64,000 bases of DNA from assembly GCF_022605165.1 (NCBI RefSeq), contig NC_063070.1, positions 992,001 to 1,056,000 of the forward strand, in the 5' to 3' direction. A program made the position numbers and the translations under genes. This stretch comes from Purpureocillium takamizusanense. Lineage: Eukaryota > Ascomycota > Sordariomycetes > Hypocreales > Ophiocordycipitaceae. Positions 32,458 to 43,458 of the stretch are shown one piece after another; position 1 is the stretch's first letter; every line of letters starts with the position of its first letter. The notes below the pieces were generated by a model. That model did no database searches. It was not told the DNA's origin and saw only the letters and a list, made by a program, of their open reading frames with translations.

Positions 32458-35069
32458 CTACTGCGCGAGGTCCAACGCGTCGTAGCAGCCCTCCGGGTCG
32501 CCCATCTGGTCCACAATCGACAGAAACTCGTACGACGAGATGCCAATGTTGCCCAGGTACTCGTTGCTCACGGCCTCGGGCGCCAGCTGCGGCGCCAGCG
32601 ACTGCCCTTCTGCGCCCGCCGTCGAGACCGCCGTGCGGTCCGAGTGAGCGTGGTATCCGTCTCGCGAGTCGTCCTCGGCGGCGGCGGCGGCGACGTCGTT
32701 GTCGTGGCTCGTGCTGCCGTCCACGTCGGGCCCCGCGTCTGAGCCCGCCTGCAGCGAGGAAAGCGTCAGCGTCTGCAGGCCGCGCCGCTCGGCCCGCTTG
32801 GCCAGCTCGCCAAAGAGCGTCTCGAGGTGCGCGAGCTCCGACTTGCGCATCGCCGCCACCCGGTTGCCCTTGAAGACCATCTCGTCGAGGATCGCGTGCG
32901 CCTCCTGGCTCGACGTCGGCCCGTCGTCGAGGTTCGGGAACAGCGCGTTGGCCATGGCCAGATGCACCGCTGCCGCGTAGGCAAACTCTAGGTCAAACGG
33001 CAGGAAGAGCTCTTCAACGCCTGTCAGCGCCCGCCACTCCGAGTCGCATCTCGTTTCGCACATACCCAAAAGACCGTCGTCCGTGGACAGTATCTGGAGC
33101 GTCATCACGGCCGACTTGATGCCCGTGGATATCAGCGGCTGCGTAGTCTCGATGAAGCTCCGCCAGTCCTCTTCGCCACGGTCAATCTTTTCCAGGCGCT
33201 CCTTGAGCACCGACAAGAGCAGCGGCCTCGTGGCGACAATCACGCACTGCACTGTCAGCCAACGCCCGTCGCTCGCAAGCGTGTGCAACCCACCTGGTGG
33301 TACAGCAGCGTGATGTGGCGTGCCTCTTTGGAGATGGCGTCCACCGAGCTCTGGAAATTGATATACGTCGTCCGTTCCATCTCTCGGGCATGCGCCACCA
33401 TGCTGTGCAGGATGGACCGGGTCGCCTCGAGAAACTCCCCCAGCTGCGTCTGCTCCGTCTTGTAGATGGCTTGCGACGAGTCAGCGAGGCCATGACGATG
33501 CGACTGAGGGGGCAACGTACTCCTGATGATGAAAGAGAGCAGCCGCGACAGCCTCACCTGGAGCCCGAGGAGCGAGCCCTGCTGCGACGAGGTCCCGGGC
33601 GTGTTGACCAGCGCCGTAATGTCGCTGTCCTGCGTCGACATGGGCAGGCCCAGCGACGACGAAAAGTGCCTGTCCATGACGTACAGCGTCCACCACAGAT
33701 TGCGGCACCGCATGACAATGTCGACGCCGAGCTCGTCCTCGGGCAGCTGCGTGTGCAGCCCCTCCAGCTGCGCGATGCGTATCGCCTGACCGACCTGCAA
33801 ACTGCGTCAGCTTGGACAGACGGCAAGAGGCGGCCTCGGGCAACGTACGTAGACGTGCGCCGACTCCCTCTGGTCGATCGAGTACAGGTACAAGCCGGCC
33901 AGGGCCAGCACCTCAATCGCCATGATGCTGTCCTTCCACAGGGACGTGATCTCGGGCATCAGCGACATGGCGCGGACGAAATACTTGGACCCCGGCGGGT
34001 CCCTCGCGTTGGACCGCGACAGGAAGGCCTTGCCAAAGGCCAGCACCAGCAGAAACTGCACAAACCACAGGCGCGACTCGGCCGCCTTTCTGACGGGGCT
34101 GCCAGAGTAAAACTCGCGCATGTGCTTGACGAAGGCGTCCTGGTCAAAGAAGCGATAGTTTTGGCCGAGGTGGAACTTGACCGTCTCGAAGAGGTAGAGG
34201 GCGTGGTCGATGGACGGCAGCCCGCCAATGTCGGGCGTGGCCGAGGCCGTGGCCGGGCTCCATTGCAGCGGGTAGACGTCCTCGCCAAAGAAGTCCGGCG
34301 CGCTGTACGCCAGGTTGAGCTTCTCCGTCATGAGGAGCGTCAGCCGCGCGGTGAAGGACCACGGCGACGACGGAGCCAGCCAGACTGAACGCGTGTCAGT
34401 GACTAACTGTACTTTGTGTCATGCATCATATGGGCAGAGCGAGCACACCCCAGTTGGCCTTGTTCTTGTACGTGCTCTTGATTGTCGTCGAGGGCCTTGA
34501 AAACGGACTTGTCCAGATGCTGCGGCCGTCGTCTACCGTGCGCAGCGGCGGCAGCTCTTCTGACTGCGGACTCGCCGACCCGGCTGCTCGAGGGTCAGCG
34601 TCGACGTTGCGTGGCGAGGACCTGCCATGTTACCTTCAGCCTCACTGGGGTAGCCGAACGCGACATCGTACGGACGCTTGGGCTGCTGATGCCCGGCCTG
34701 CTTGCGCAGCTCAAGCAGGTATCTGCCTAAGTGTCAGCACTGTTCTATTGGTCAAGCTGAAGGTGCGAGGGTAGAACAGGGCGATGCGCGGCGCACCTCT
34801 CGGACACGGTGACGCGGTTGCAGCCCTCCTCGAAGCGGCACCTCACGAGACGGCGCTGGCAGTTGCCGCACGGCTCCGCGCCGGAGCACTTGATTTTGCT
34901 CTGGCGGCAGGCGATGCATCTTTTGCGACGCAGCGAGAGTCAGTCGGGTCGAAGGGGAACATGGAGAGGTTGGTGAGCGGGGGGGCAAGGGCCGTACGTA
35001 CGCATTGGCAGTCCGCCTCGCCTTGCGCGGCTGCTGGCCTTGGCTGGCGTCGCTGCGATGAGACGGCAT
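32458..35069 (-). CDS. Zn2Cys6 fungal transcription factor
   Basis: Model: complement(join(32458..33246,33294..33469,33521..33794,33849..34384,34449..34583,34634..34722,34797..34919,35002..35069)), 729 aa; eight exons, all phases consistent. The binuclear zinc cluster forms only after the first splice: C24, C27, C34, C40, C43 and C50 (CX2CX6CX5CX2CX6C, CIACRQSKIKCSGAEPC), preceded by Arg/Lys residues. A linker follows (YLLELRKQAG). The fungal-specific transcription factor domain (PF04082 type) spans about 160-480: SIDHALYLFETVKFHLGQNY, AHVYVGQAIRIAQLEGLH across a junction, NLWWTLYVMDRHFSSSLGLP. The C-terminus is acidic (YEFLSIVDQMGD). A nuclear DNA-binding regulator is expected. The nearby P450, HRQ and oxygenase-like genes are possible targets by proximity only. 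Confidence 0.88.
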
Positions 35070-35781
35070 TAAAAGGAGGCAGGCGGGCCGACCATGGTTG
35101 CGAGCTGTGCCGAGACTCGATGGGCCGTGGAGGCGGAGGTTGAGCGAGCTCGGTGTGTCACTGCTCTGAGCATGTCTGGAGTACGAAGTTGGTCGAGGTG
35201 AGGCGACGGAGCAACCCCGCATTTTGGTGGCTTGCATGCCGGGATGCCGGTTGGGCCAGAGGCGGCGTCGGCATCGCGGCAGATCAACCGCCGAGCGTCT
35301 CTAGCGGCCGATCGCTGCATGGCTGACGGCGACGACAAGAGACGTCGATGAATAGGATAATGCGACGGAAATTTGCGTCTTTACACCCGGGAGTGATCCA
35401 ACAAAATCTGCAGTCCAGGCTGCACATCTATACGCTACGTACACGCCTGCGTCGAAACGCAGACTCAGACATGGCCAGCGCAACGCTTTGCTGGGTGAAA
35501 CCCAGGCGCATGGCATGTCAGCATGCGTGCGTGTCACTGTCTCGGCTTCCTTATTTTGATGGTGGTGATATTCCGTTTCCCGCCCTTGTACCATCCATAC
35601 ACACCTCTCCTCAGAGACCGGTCGTCCGTCATGCCATCGTGAGTCTGCCTCTTTGATCCACGTGCCCCTAGCCTAATGTCCTGCATTATCATCCCAGCCG
35701 GCGGCCGCGGAGCCGTCTGTCTCCCACGCCAGAGTCACACCACACCCCGTCACACAGTCATCCCCATATCACAGCACGTAA
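35070..35781. other. Spacer between Zn2Cys6 start and P450 stop
   Basis: These 712 bp should contain the promoter of the Zn2Cys6 gene and the 3' flank of the P450 gene; both are on the minus strand. Nothing else was recognised. Confidence 0.55.
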
Positions 35782-37696
35782 TCAGGCCTTTTGCGCGGGG
35801 CGAAACTCAATCATGGGCCCCTTCTTGGCGCTGGTAAAGGTGTCGACCAGCTGGAACTCGTCGACGCGGTGCCGTCCCCACTCGAGGTCCGGCCGGCCCT
35901 CGCCCGGGTCCGCGACGCCGACGGCCTTGCGCAGGTCGTACAGGTACAGGGTGCGGGCCAGCGTCGTGGTCATCTCGACGTAGGCGAGGCCCTTGCCGAT
36001 GCAGCCGCGCGGGCCGACGCTAAAGGGGCAAAAGGCGCTCTGGGCGCGCGCCACGTCGTCCTCGGTCGTCGCGCGGCCCGTCACCGGGTTGGCCTCGCCC
36101 GCCATCCACCGCTCGGGCGTGTAGCTGTACGGCGTCGGGTAGTAGTCGTCGTTGTGGTGGATGGTGTAGTGCGGCGTGCCGACCACGGTGCCGGGGGGCA
36201 GCGTCTGGCCCTCGATGGTGATGCCGCCGGGCAGCACCTCGCGCGGGAGGATGCCGCCCACCGACGGCGACATGCGCATCGCCTCGTCGATGCAAGCGCG
36301 CAGGTAGCTGCAGCCGCCGAGCGTCGCGCCGTGCACAATCTCCTCGACGTCGCTGAACTTGCCGCGGATCTCCTTGGTCGCCCGCTCGAGCGCGCGCGCG
36401 TTGCGCACCAGGTAGAAGAGCGTCGCCGCCATGGCCGTGGACGTGGTGTCGGAGCCGGCGATGATTCTGGCCAAGCACACGTGAGCCACGATTCACATGA
36501 CGAGATATAGAGGAGGGAAGGAGAGACTCACAACAGGTTCGACTCGCCCCAGAGCTCCGGGGTGCTGAAGCCCTGGCCCGTCTCGGGGTCGCGGGCCTTG
36601 AGCAGGTAGTAGAAGAAGTCGCGGCGGTCCGTCTCCTCGCCGAGCTTGGTGCGCTCCGTCAGCTGGCCCTTGCTGTAGGCCATGTAGCGGGCGCGGCCGG
36701 CGGCGAGCTTGGGGAAGAGGAACTTGTCGATTTTGAGCCGGTCGACGACGGGCATGGTGCCGCACTGTCACGCACGGGTCAGCTCTCTGCTCCTTTTCAC
36801 TCGACTCGCGGAAAGGGGGACTCATGGACGCACAATCAGGTGGCGCGTGGTGGCCGCCTCGACCAGCTCCAGGGCGAAGCGGTTGTCGGGCTTCTCCAGC
36901 ATGTGAAAGGCCTTGCCGAAGCTCAGGTCGCCGAGAATGTCCATGGCCAGGTAGTTGCACCAGTGGCTCATGTCGCGCGGCTTGGTCCAGCCCTTGTTCT
37001 CGGCCACGGCGCCGCCGTCGACGAGGCCGAGCTGCTCGCAAAAGGTGCGCACGTTGCCCAGGATGTAGCGCTGCATCTCCTTCATGGCGCTGTCGGAAAA
37101 GGCGTGCGACAGGACGCGGCGCTTGCGGGCGTGCACCTCCTTGTCGCGCGTGTTGTGCGTGTTGGCGGCCGGGTGCACAAAGGCGTTGTAGAACTCGGCC
37201 TTGCGCACGTTGGACCGGAAGCCGTAAATCTCCTTGAGCGCCTGGCTCGAGTTGAAGGACAGCGAGTTGGGGCCGAAGCGCACCACCTTGCCGTAGCGCT
37301 GGTGCATGCGCCAGAACTCGAGGTGCCGGTCGCCCTTGTAGGCGTGGTAGAGCTGGTACGCATCCGTGACCTTGGCCAGGAGGGGGCCCGGGTACTTGGC
37401 GAGCGGGTGGAAGAAGATTCGGTAGACGACGAGGCCAGCGACCTGCGGGTGGTGGTTAGCTTGAGTAGGTTTGAAGTTGTCGCCATCGCCATCGTCACCA
37501 GCAGCAGCAGCAGCAGCAGCAGCACCACCACCACCACCACCACGACGACGCCTCAACGCCGTCACCACGGCCACAGGCACATCGCGGCAATAGGGAGTCA
37601 GTCCCAAGGGAAGGGCAAAAGAAAACTCACGTAGACGACGCCGCCGCCCACCAGCAGCCCCAGGTACACCCACAGGTGCTGCAAATCGAGCTCCAT
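35782..37696 (-). CDS. Cytochrome P450 monooxygenase
   Basis: Model: complement(join(35782..36466,36532..36764,36834..37442,37631..37696)), 530 aa. Exon 1 gives the ER membrane anchor (MELDLQHLWVYLGLLVGGGVVY), which continues after splicing into VAGLVVYRIFFHPLAKYPGP with the proline hinge. The I-helix oxygen-binding motif AGSDTT is at 306-311, ExxR at E364-R367 (EAMR), PERW in YTPERWMAGE, and the haem loop FSVGPRGCIGKG with C458 as thiolate ligand. All catalytic landmarks are present, so the enzyme should be active. The substrate is unknown and the CYP family was not assigned. The first intron (188 nt) holds a CAG/CAC composite microsatellite. The neighbouring Zn2Cys6 gene is on the same strand downstream. 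Confidence 0.93.
37499..37543. repeat. Composite CAG-CAC microsatellite inside P450 intron 1
   Basis: About eight CAG units pass directly into about seven CAC units on the plus strand, entirely inside the first intron of the P450 gene. Length variation here would not change the protein but could affect splicing. Confidence 0.85.
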
Positions 37697-40434
37697 CGTG
37701 ACGAGACGCTCGCTCTCGGCTGCCGGTCAATGCGAATGGGAGAAGGCGAGGGAGGGGGGAGCACGAAGCAGCGAGGGCGAAGGGGTATGGGAGAGAAGAG
37801 GGAAATGCGAGGGCACAGCTCGCGGGAGCACAGGCACATTAAGAACGCCAAATCCGGTCCTGTCCGTGTGCCGCCGCCGCCGCCGCCGCACACGTACGCA
37901 CGCACGCACTTTCGCACTTGGGACACGCACCGTCGCCCGCCCGGCGCCCGAGTGCCGACCGCCAGCAGCAGCAGCAGCAGTGCTGTAGTAGTAGCAGCAC
38001 GCCCCTCCCCCAGTACCTCACTTTGCGCTGCGCTGGAGCTACCTTGCAAGTACAGAGGCCAAAACCCGCAGAACACGGCACACAGCTCATAGCTGCGCCC
38101 CTCCCCCAGGCGTGCGGGCGTGTCTGTGTGTAATCAAGCGAGACCTGCCCAACGAGTGAGAGCACGCCGATTGGTGATACGTCGGCTGGACGCGGCACAT
38201 GACGTCTACTGAGCAAAGGGCCGTGTTAGCCACGAACCGCGGACGGTTAGGCTCGGCGGCTTCTTTGGCGGGCTCGAGTCCGTTCCCATTTTTTTTTTGT
38301 TTTGTGCTCGCTGAGTCGTGCCGCCTGCTAGGCGGTCTTTTTTCTCTCTCCCTGTCGCTGCCCCTTTGCTCTCTTAGCTCCCCCGGATGGAGCCCGCTCG
38401 GCTGCGCTCCAGGGCGGACAATTCCTGTGCGGGGCTCCGGACCCCCCGGAGCTGGTGGACCCGCCCGCGGGCAGCGCTGGAACAGCAGACACGGGGCGGG
38501 GCAGCAGCGCTGCAACCTGGAGCCTGAGGGGGGTTGCAGCAGAGGCACCTACGTACCTGAGTTTTCAGCGCTGAGATCGGGAACGCCCGCTACCTTACTA
38601 GCCAGCCTCCAGCGGGCATCTATTGGAAACGAAGCCAAGAGCACCAAGGACCTGGGAGCAAAGGGAGCGGTTCACATGGGGTGTCGAGCTCTGCTTCGTA
38701 CGTCCCGTCGACGCAGGACCAGCCGCACCGCCGTCGCCGATTCTGCCGTGAACCCGAGCAACCTGTGGCTGCCTCTTTCGGCCACTGCCGCCGCCGCCAC
38801 GCCATGCGTTCGTGCCGCCATGCCCGGCGCGTTTCATGCGCACGTCAGCGACCTGCACTGCAATGCCACCAACCTCCCTCCCTCCCCTCTCTCCCTCGTC
38901 GCCCATGTCCCTGGGCTTAGCAGGCAGGTGTTGGTGCTTTTGCAACCTGGGGGCCAAACGCCGCCCGTCCACCGCCCGTCTTGTTCTCGTTCTCGCCTCT
39001 TTTCTCGTTCGTTCGCTCCGGCGCTTCCTCCTGTCTCGCCCTGTAACCTCGTAACGCTGACTGCCTGCCCACCATATCAGCCTATTTCCCTGCCTTCCGC
39101 ACGCACGCACGTACGCACACCCGCGCGTGACACCAACAACAAACAGCCAAATGCCCCTTCTCCCTCCCTCGTCCGTCCTTAGCCGCCGTTGGAATGTTTC
39201 CGCCTCCGTTCCGCTGAGGGGCCGGAGCCAATTTGTGGAGAAGGTCTCGGGGCATCACCCGTCGACTGCCGCTTTTTCTCCAACTTTGCCTTCCCCACAC
39301 GTCGGCGGGCGGGTCTCCTCCAAAGTCCTCCAGGGCTGTGACCTGTGACCGTCCCACCATCAATGGTCAACTATACATACCCCTGTCAGCCCGCCCGGGA
39401 CGAAGCAGCGCGTTGTGACCGGGCGCACGCACTGCCTTTGCTCGTCCGGGCTCTCTCCCTTTGCTGAGGCATGGGCTGAGGTCGTCGTACTCATCCGATG
39501 CGCTGCATGTAGACTGAGCTGTTGGCCCCCATGTGTTGGTGACGACCTGAGTTCGCCGACTGCCCGAAGTGGAACAGAGATTCGAGTGGGTTGGTTGTTG
39601 GCGGCTCTTTATATAGGATTAGCAAGTCGTTGTTCTGAAACACAGCCTTCGGCGTTCATTGTAGCGAAGCGGGACGAGCACGGGCTCCGACGTCGCCGAG
39701 AAAACTCGCATCTCTCTGTCCGCCAGAGAGATGGCAACAATACGAAGTACAGTATACGAAGTACTGTACGATTGCGGAACGTAGCACAGATACGGCCTCA
39801 TATCCGCTGCCCATGCGTCGGCTCGTGGTGCACCTCACGGTCGTATGAACAGGCTTTGGCATTGGCTCTTGTCCAAGATAGCTCGTCCTCTGTACCGAGG
39901 CAGGACGCATGCCGGATGTGCCTGACATCTCGCGTGAAACAATGTCAACCTGTTGTGCGTTCTAGCAGGGGCTTCGGTCTGCAGATCATGAGCCTGGTCC
40001 TGGCCCAAGTTGCACAACGCCCAACGTCCGCGGCTCTGGGTTGGTCGGCATGATCGTCTTGCGGAATTCGCGGAAAGGGCAATTCCATCGCCCATCTACA
40101 AAATGCAGCGACCACAATGGCCGCATGCTTTGGCAAGCGCCGTTACGGAGGACGGGGCCGGCGGCGAGCCAATCGACAGGGTAGTCGGGCCCGAGGTCCG
40201 AACCCCCCGCAGCCTCCTCCGTTGGCTGCGTCCGATGACCCGCTCCAATGGCTGCCGGGACGGCCCCGGACCAACATGCTCCGTGGCAAACTACGGCAAG
40301 ACGACGGTGATGGCACATTACTCAGCGACGGCTCTCCTTCAGAAGCGTAACCAGTTGTATTGACTGTCTGGTCCAGGCCTCCACCCTTCCGCGGCCAGCT
40401 TGCGCCCGGCCGCGGCGTCCGCAGTCACCACCGC
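37697..40434. other. Long spacer (2.7 kb) between P450 and RPS20
   Basis: The part next to the P450 start contains a CAG/GTA repeat patch (about 37960-38000) and C/T-rich sequence as in fungal promoters. The central part is low-complexity C/T-rich. Frames of up to 327 codons exist but have no domain and biased composition, so none is called. Confidence 0.6.
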
Positions 40435-40928
40435 TTAAGCAGCAATGGTAACCTCGACCTCGACACCGGCGTCGATGTTGACAATGATCTGCTTGACGAC
40501 CTCGGTGGGGGCGTTGAGGCTGCAACGACCGGTTAGCACTCTTCGAACCGGGAGGGGACACCGACGGGGCAACGCACTCGATGAGACGCTTGTGGATGCG
40601 CATCTCGTAGCAGTCCCAGGTCTTGGAGCCCTCACCGCAAGGGGTCTTGCGGGTGGTGATCTTGAGGGTCTGGGTGGGCAGGCGGACGGGGCCCTTGACG
40701 CGCAGGTCCTTGCTCTTGGCGCGCTCGATGATCTCGGAGCAGACCTTCTCGAGGATGTTGACCTTGCGCGAGGACAGGGTGATGCGGATCTTGTGGGCCT
40801 TCTGTTGCGGTTGTCAGTCCTTGTCTTTGGCAACGGCTGCCCCGACTGGGCCGGGGGAGCGGCGCGCGATGCTGGAGGGTACGTACGGGGGCCTCGCCGT
40901 GATCCTTCTCGGGCTTCTGGTACGACAT
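40435..40928 (-). CDS. RPS20: 40S ribosomal protein S20 (uS10)
   Basis: Model: complement(join(40435..40519,40578..40801,40887..40928)), 116 aa; two short introns of 58 and 85 nt. uS10 is a cytosolic small-subunit protein near the mRNA entry/head region. The start [14 protein letters not shown] is followed after splicing by [20 protein letters not shown], then [37 protein letters not shown] across the second junction, and [27 protein letters not shown]. Sequence and length are those of the eukaryotic family (about 117-120 aa). It is divergent from the CUE-domain gene, 494 bp away. Confidence 0.97.
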
Positions 40929-41422
40929 TTTGAAAATGGTTGGGGGGTTGTCCTTCACGACTCGAACGCGGGGAAACAGCGACGTTTCGGCAAAGTGATG
41001 AAGGCGCGATTTGACGGTTGACGGGATGCAAGAGGAGCGTGCGAAGTCTGCGCGAACTTTTTGGCGGGGTGTTTTCGCTGCGTAGGGCTTTTGTGCGCGC
41101 TAGCCGCTTATGGCGGCCCGGCCGTAACGAGGCACGCTGATTGGCTTCGCGGGCTCGTGGGTCGGGCAGCGCGGTCAGCCTGCAAGGTACGTACCTCCAC
41201 CACTGGCGGGCCCTCACTGATGACTGCCTTGGCGGGATGAGCCTCCGCCTCTTTGGTGTGAATCATCCGGCGATGATATAGACCAGCTGCTGAGGGCGAC
41301 CACCACTCCCGTCACTCGACGATCAAAAGAATGGCGAGTTATCCTTGACGATTCAACTCCCAAACCACCTTTCGCGGCGCCTCAGCAGCACATCTCACCC
41401 CGCCGTTCCCTTCAGCGCCGCG
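40929..41422. other. Divergent promoter region of RPS20 and the CUE-domain gene
   Basis: These 494 bp must hold both promoters. Upstream in-frame sequence of the CUE gene back to 41345 lacks an ATG and is taken as leader. No known ribosomal-protein element was recognised. Confidence 0.55.
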
Positions 41423-43444
41423 ATGCCCAGCTTACCCCCGCTGGCGCCGTATCCCAAGGCGTCGTGGCAGCAACGCCTGAGCCCCCAAGAATGGGAGACG
41501 CTCCTCGAGACGTGGACGCTGCTCTGTCAGGCGTATCTTGCGCTTCCGGACGATGAGTTTCGGTCAGCAGCCTCCGATGAGTCTGTTGCGGCTTTCGCGG
41601 CGACATATGTCATTGAAACGGCCACGTCCCCGCCCAGCCCGACGTCGACGCAGCTGTCCCGACTCGTCTTTCAACTCACGAGCCGCCTGCTCACCTTGGA
41701 GCCGCCCCCACACCAATTGCTACAGTACAGCTTCCTCTGCGGGCTGGCCAAGCTGTACCAGAGGAAACGAGTGGCGCCCCTCGTCGCCAACGTCTTTGCC
41801 CGCCACGCCGCGCCCGCCGAGGCGTCGCTTGCCGCGCTCAAGAAGCTCCTCATCCTCCACCTGGACTCGGGCATCAAGGGAGACCTGAAGCTGGTCGAGT
41901 CACATCTCAGCACGGTCAACCCGCTTCTGCATGCGTCGCCCCATGCCTGCGCACTCTTCCTCGCCGGATCGGACTTTTTCGACGGCCTCGTCACCTGCTT
42001 CAAGGTGATGAACCCGCCGCTGCGCAAGGTCATCGTCACAACCACATACCTATGCCTCGTCGGGCTGACAGAGGCGGAGCCACCCAAATGGGCCATGCTG
42101 AGCGACGAGCTCTTCTCGCTCAAGAGCGCGGCGGACGCTCACAAGCTGGGCCCCCTCAACGTCAACGACTCCCTGGTCGCCGAACTCGTCACGGCGACGC
42201 CGCTGCTCAAGGTCCTCATGCGGAGGGCGCAGGACTCGAGCGCCGCCTCCGACTCGCTCAAGAAACGCATCACGGCGCTGGAGCCGTTCAAGAAGGGCGC
42301 CATGGTTCGCCCGAAGCGCCTCGCCAAGAGACGGCTGGACAAGGGCAAGGGCAAGGCCACGCACGACGATGCGCATGCGGAAATGCACATCCACCGCATG
42401 AGCCAGATTACGCAGGTCCAAGACCTGTTTCCCGATCTCGGCGCGGGCTTCGTGTCAAAGTGCCTGGACGAGTATCACGACGATGTGGAGCAGGTGGTTG
42501 CGAACCTGCTCAGCGAGACGTTGCCGCCGCATCTAGCCACTGCGGATCGAAGCGAGCCGCTGTGCGTTTTTCCATTCATTATTCCTACCGTGACTATACT
42601 AACATATCCTAGATTTGCCCACCAGGAGGCGCCGGTCCCCGACATGGCCCCGCGCCCGACACCACCGCTGGTACCAACCAGACGCAACGTTTTTGATGAC
42701 GATGAGTTCGATCGCCTGGCCGCAGACGTGTCTCAGATATCATTCGGCAAGAAGCCGGGCAAGACAGCCGACGATGTCTTAAAGGATAGATCCACCGCGC
42801 CAAACAAGGCCGCCATCCTGTCTGCGCTGGCGACGTTCGACTCGGATGACGACGAGCGCGACGACACGTATGACGCCGCCGACGTTGGCGGCACCGTTGA
42901 CTCGACGAACCAGGAAGAGGAGAGCGTGAATGACCGCAACGAGGAAACGCTATTCCGGGCGTACCAGACGGACCCCAAGGTGTTTGACAGGGATGCCGCC
43001 ACGAGGAGGGGCGCCGCACGCGCGGGCCTGCGCCAGGCCACGGACATGGCCGACGAGGCGATTGAGGGCTGGGCGCTGATGCTGACGAGGAATGCCCAGC
43101 AGAAGAAGCGGCTGGAGCTCAAGTACGCCTTTAGCGGGCAGCAGGCGCAGCTGGAGCGCACGGCGTGGAGGAGCAGTCCGGCGGGGTCCGGAACCGAGGA
43201 CAGCGATGCCGACGCCGGCGCGGGCCGGGGAGGAAGAGGGGCCAGGGGAGGAGGGCGGGGCGGCGGTCGGGGCCGTGGCCGTGGCCGTGGCGGGGGCAGA
43301 GGAGGGAGCGTCGCGGGCCCCACCGGCGAGCGGGAGACGGAGGCAGCGAGGAGGAACAAGGAGGCACACAAGGGAGCGCGGGCCAACCACAACCGCAGGG
43401 ATGCCCGAGCCAAGAAGATGGCCCGCGGCGGGTTCCCTGGCTGA
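41423..43444 (+). CDS. CUE3: CUE-domain protein, ASCC2/Cue3-like (RQT complex)
   Basis: Model: join(41423..42561,42613..43444), 656 aa. Yeast Cue3 (Rqt3) and human ASCC2 belong to the ribosome-quality-control trigger/ASC-1 complex that disassembles collided ribosomes, and use a CUE domain to bind ubiquitin. The N-terminal helical ASCC2 region (about 10-290) includes SPQEWETLLETWTLLCQAYL and VMNPPLRKVIVTTTYLCLVGL. The CUE domain is near 320-371 (MSQITQVQDLFPDLGAGFVSKCLDEYHDDVEQVVANLL as two halves). The C-terminus is disordered and ends in an RG/GR-rich, RNA-binding-like segment and basic tail. The 51-nt intron (GTGCGT...TACTAAC...TAG) is a multiple of three without a stop, so retention would keep the frame. 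The start is the first ATG. The stop is only 14 bp from that of the convergent neighbour. Confidence 0.85.
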   Translation: MPSLPPLAPYPKASWQQRLSPQEWETLLETWTLLCQAYLALPDDEFRSAASDESVAAFAATYVIETATSPPSPTSTQLSRLVFQLTSRLLTLEPPPHQLLQYSFLCGLAKLYQRKRVAPLVANVFARHAAPAEASLAALKKLLILHLDSGIKGDLKLVESHLSTVNPLLHASPHACALFLAGSDFFDGLVTCFKVMNPPLRKVIVTTTYLCLVGLTEAEPPKWAMLSDELFSLKSAADAHKLGPLNVNDSLVAELVTATPLLKVLMRRAQDSSAASDSLKKRITALEPFKKGAMVRPKRLAKRRLDKGKGKATHDDAHAEMHIHRMSQITQVQDLFPDLGAGFVSKCLDEYHDDVEQVVANLLSETLPPHLATADRSEPLCVFPFIIPTVTILTYPRFAHQEAPVPDMAPRPTPPLVPTRRNVFDDDEFDRLAADVSQISFGKKPGKTADDVLKDRSTAPNKAAILSALATFDSDDDERDDTYDAADVGGTVDSTNQEEESVNDRNEETLFRAYQTDPKVFDRDAATRRGAARAGLRQATDMADEAIEGWALMLTRNAQQKKRLELKYAFSGQQAQLERTAWRSSPAGSGTEDSDADAGAGRGGRGARGGGRGGGRGRGRGRGGGRGGSVAGPTGERETEAARRNKEAHKGARANHNRRDARAKKMARGGFPG

Positions 43445-43458
43445 GGAGCGAGCCGCGG

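Noticed and set aside
38199..39182. 327-codon plus-strand frame in the P450-RPS20 gap
   Set aside because: Low-complexity Ser/Leu/Pro sequence derived from C/T-rich DNA, with no plausible start context or domain.
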